A stretch of 6,101 nt of DNA. Origin: Streptosporangiaceae bacterium (lineage in GTDB: Bacteria > Actinomycetota > Actinomycetes > Streptosporangiales > Streptosporangiaceae). The stretch covers positions 1 to 6,101 of the forward strand of contig JASHXW010000412.1 of NCBI GenBank assembly GCA_030043395.1. The letters run 5' to 3'. A program made the translations under genes and the position numbers. Positions 5,321 through 6,101 of this stretch are shown in pieces. The notes under the pieces were generated by a model. That model was not told the DNA's origin. It saw nothing but the letters and a program-made list of their open reading frames with translations, and did not search any database. How positions within the stretch are numbered: position 1 is the stretch's first letter; every line of letters begins with the position of its first letter.

Positions 5321-6099
5321 TAGTCGGCGGAGCGGCGGTGCGCTCCGCCAGTCCGGCGCCGCGTGCCGTGCCGGCCGGCCGGCCGCCCTTCAGGGGCGTC
5401 CCAGTGGCTCGTCGTTTCCGCTGGCAGTGCATCCCAGTACGCAGTCGTCTCGGCAGGGAGCAGATCCCAGTCCGTCGGCCCTTCGGCGGCCAGGGCATGC
5501 CTGGGCGGGTGGGCGCGCCGCCTGCGGTTGCGCCTGACCCACTGGGTCGTCATGGCCGCAAGGCAGGCGAGCAGGGCGGCGAACGCGGCGAGCCGGGCAG
5601 GGCTCGAGAAGCCCTGCGCCGTCCCCGCGGCGTCGTCCGCCTGACTGCCGGACCGGCCGCCAGCCTTGGTGCCCGTCTTGGCGTTCGTCGCAGTTGCTGT
5701 CGGCGTCGTACTTGGCCGGGCGGAGTGGTCGTGCTTGGCACGGTGCCGTGCGGTCGAGTGCGCGTGGGCGGCGTCATGCGCCGGATGGTGCTGTGGCGAC
5801 GACGTCGGAGCCGAGCTCTGCCCGCCAGCTGGCTGGCTGGGCGCGGGAGAGGAAGACGCCTTGGTGCTCCGCGAAGGGCTGGGCTTCGGCGTGGACTTCT
5901 TCGTCGGGCTCGGGGATGGCTTCGGCTTGGAGCTCTTACTCGGTGACGGGGATGGCTTGGGCGTCTTCGAGGGTGAAGGCGATGGCGTCGGCGTGCCAGA
6001 TGGCGACGGTGACGGCGATGGGCTCGGAGCCGGAGACGTGGTGGACGACGACGGTGACGGACTGGGGCTCGTGGACGTTGCCGCCAGTGCCGGGGCGGC
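5320..6099 (-). CDS. Ser/Pro-rich, single-pass membrane protein, C-terminal part (start beyond right edge)
   Basis: Read leftward, the frame is open from 6099 to TAG at 5322-5320: 259 residues with no stop, so the gene starts outside the window. Residues 9-90 (numbered from the edge) are a Ser/Pro/Thr/Lys-rich linker of repeated SP units. Residues 104-125 are His-rich (8 His). Residues 168-188 (LAAFAALLACLAA and flanks) form a likely membrane segment, followed by RRNRRRR (189-195). By the positive-inside rule the linker is outside the cell and the last ~65 residues are cytoplasmic. The tail carries three Trp-Asp units spaced 11 residues apart (W211, W222, W233) and ends Arg-rich. There is no LPXTG motif. 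I do not recognise a family; it resembles actinobacterial envelope or wall-spanning proteins whose functional domain would be N-terminal. The amino-acid make-up and TM/Arg boundary favour this frame over the overlapping Arg/Gly-rich plus-strand frame. The ATG at 5553 is internal, not a start. Confidence 0.72.
   Translation of the reverse strand, partial: AAPALAATSTSPSPSPSSSTTSPAPSPSPSPSPSGTPTPSPSPSKTPKPSPSPSKSSKPKPSPSPTKKSTPKPSPSRSTKASSSPAPSQPAGGQSSAPTSSPQHHPAHDAAHAHSTARHRAKHDHSARPSTTPTATATNAKTGTKAGGRSGSQADDAAGTAQGFSSPARLAAFAALLACLAAMTTQWVRRNRRRRAHPPRHALAAEGPTDWDLLPAETTAYWDALPAETTSHWDAPEGRPAGRHGTRRRTGGAHRRSAD
5326..5349. terminator. Perfect 9-bp stem-loop near the convergent junction
   Basis: GGCGGAGCG (5326-5334) and CGCTCCGCC (5341-5349) are exact complements around a 6-nt loop. 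It lies 25 bp beyond the stop of the MBL gene and inside the last codons of the minus-strand gene. It could act as a terminator for the rightward transcripts, although no T tract follows. It could also be a by-product of the Arg/Ala codons there. Confidence 0.4.
5386..5478 (-). repeat. Three 11-residue Trp-Asp repeats in the cytoplasmic tail
   Basis: The units read PTDWDLLPAE, TTAYWDALPAE and TTSHWDAPEG, with tryptophans exactly 11 residues (33 bp) apart. The shared core is WD-x-LPAE preceded by TT; the third unit is degenerate after WDA. LPAE is encoded with a different third base at all four codons in units 1 and 2, so the repeat is conserved as protein rather than as recent DNA duplication. 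Confidence 0.7.
5830..6075 (-). repeat. Low-complexity Ser/Pro/Thr/Lys-rich coding repeat
   Basis: This part of the minus-strand gene is built from irregular SP, SPSP, KPSP and TPSP units. On the plus strand it shows as recurring GGTGACGG, GGCGATGG and GGCTTCGG blocks. The Lys-bearing units cluster in the middle (about residues 45-80 from the edge), while the edge-proximal part is almost only Ser, Pro and Thr. It probably forms an extended linker through the cell wall and may be glycosylated (inference). Confidence 0.75.
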
Positions 6100-6101
6100 G
6101 C

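Noticed and set aside
5338..5946. 202-aa plus-strand ORF
   Set aside because: Arg/Gly-rich composition with no hydrophobic or domain pattern; the minus frame over the same bases gives a coherent linker, membrane helix and tail.
5828..6075. Repeated short blocks as a CRISPR or noncoding tandem array
   Set aside because: The blocks have no fixed unit length or spacers and are explained by Ser-Pro codons of the minus-strand gene.

Overview
The window is high-GC DNA with GTG starts, 4-bp gene overlaps and G/C-ending codons, as is typical of Actinomycetota. Nothing in it identifies a genus. It holds five plus-strand genes that look like one catabolic or transport cluster, followed by one convergent minus-strand gene that runs off the right edge.

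Positions 1-237 are the C-terminal end of a MurR/RpiR-type (SIS-domain) transcriptional regulator. It overlaps by 4 bp (GTGA) a TIM-barrel amidohydrolase of the FluG/Amidohydro_2 type (234-1370). That gene overlaps by 4 bp (GTGA) an M20-family amidohydrolase/peptidase (1367-2632). A 47-bp gap with a strong Shine-Dalgarno sequence leads to a 12-TM APC-superfamily amino-acid permease (2680-4188). After a 66-bp gap dominated by a long perfect hairpin comes a metallo-beta-lactamase-fold protein of the COG1237 (MJ0301-like) type (4255-5301).

Inference on function: the regulator probably responds to a small phosphorylated or sugar-like ligand. The permease would import an amino acid or an amino-acid conjugate. 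The two amidohydrolases would cleave C-N (amide or N-acyl) bonds in it. The role of the MBL protein is unclear. No gene in the set identifies the substrate.

Positions 5320-6099 (minus strand) encode the C-terminal 259 residues of a probable surface or envelope protein. It has a long Ser/Pro/Thr/Lys-rich stretch, a His-rich patch, one membrane segment followed by an Arg cluster, and a cytoplasmic tail with a Trp-Asp motif repeated every 11 residues. Its start lies outside the window. The two convergent genes are 18 bp apart, with two inverted repeats at the junction that could end transcription.

The most interesting points are the hairpin that buries the ribosome-binding site of the MBL gene, the 11-residue tail repeat whose codons have diverged while the protein is conserved, and the pairing of a stand-alone FluG-type amidohydrolase with an M20 hydrolase, a permease and a COG1237 MBL protein. 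No RNA gene, mobile element, CRISPR array or origin was seen.
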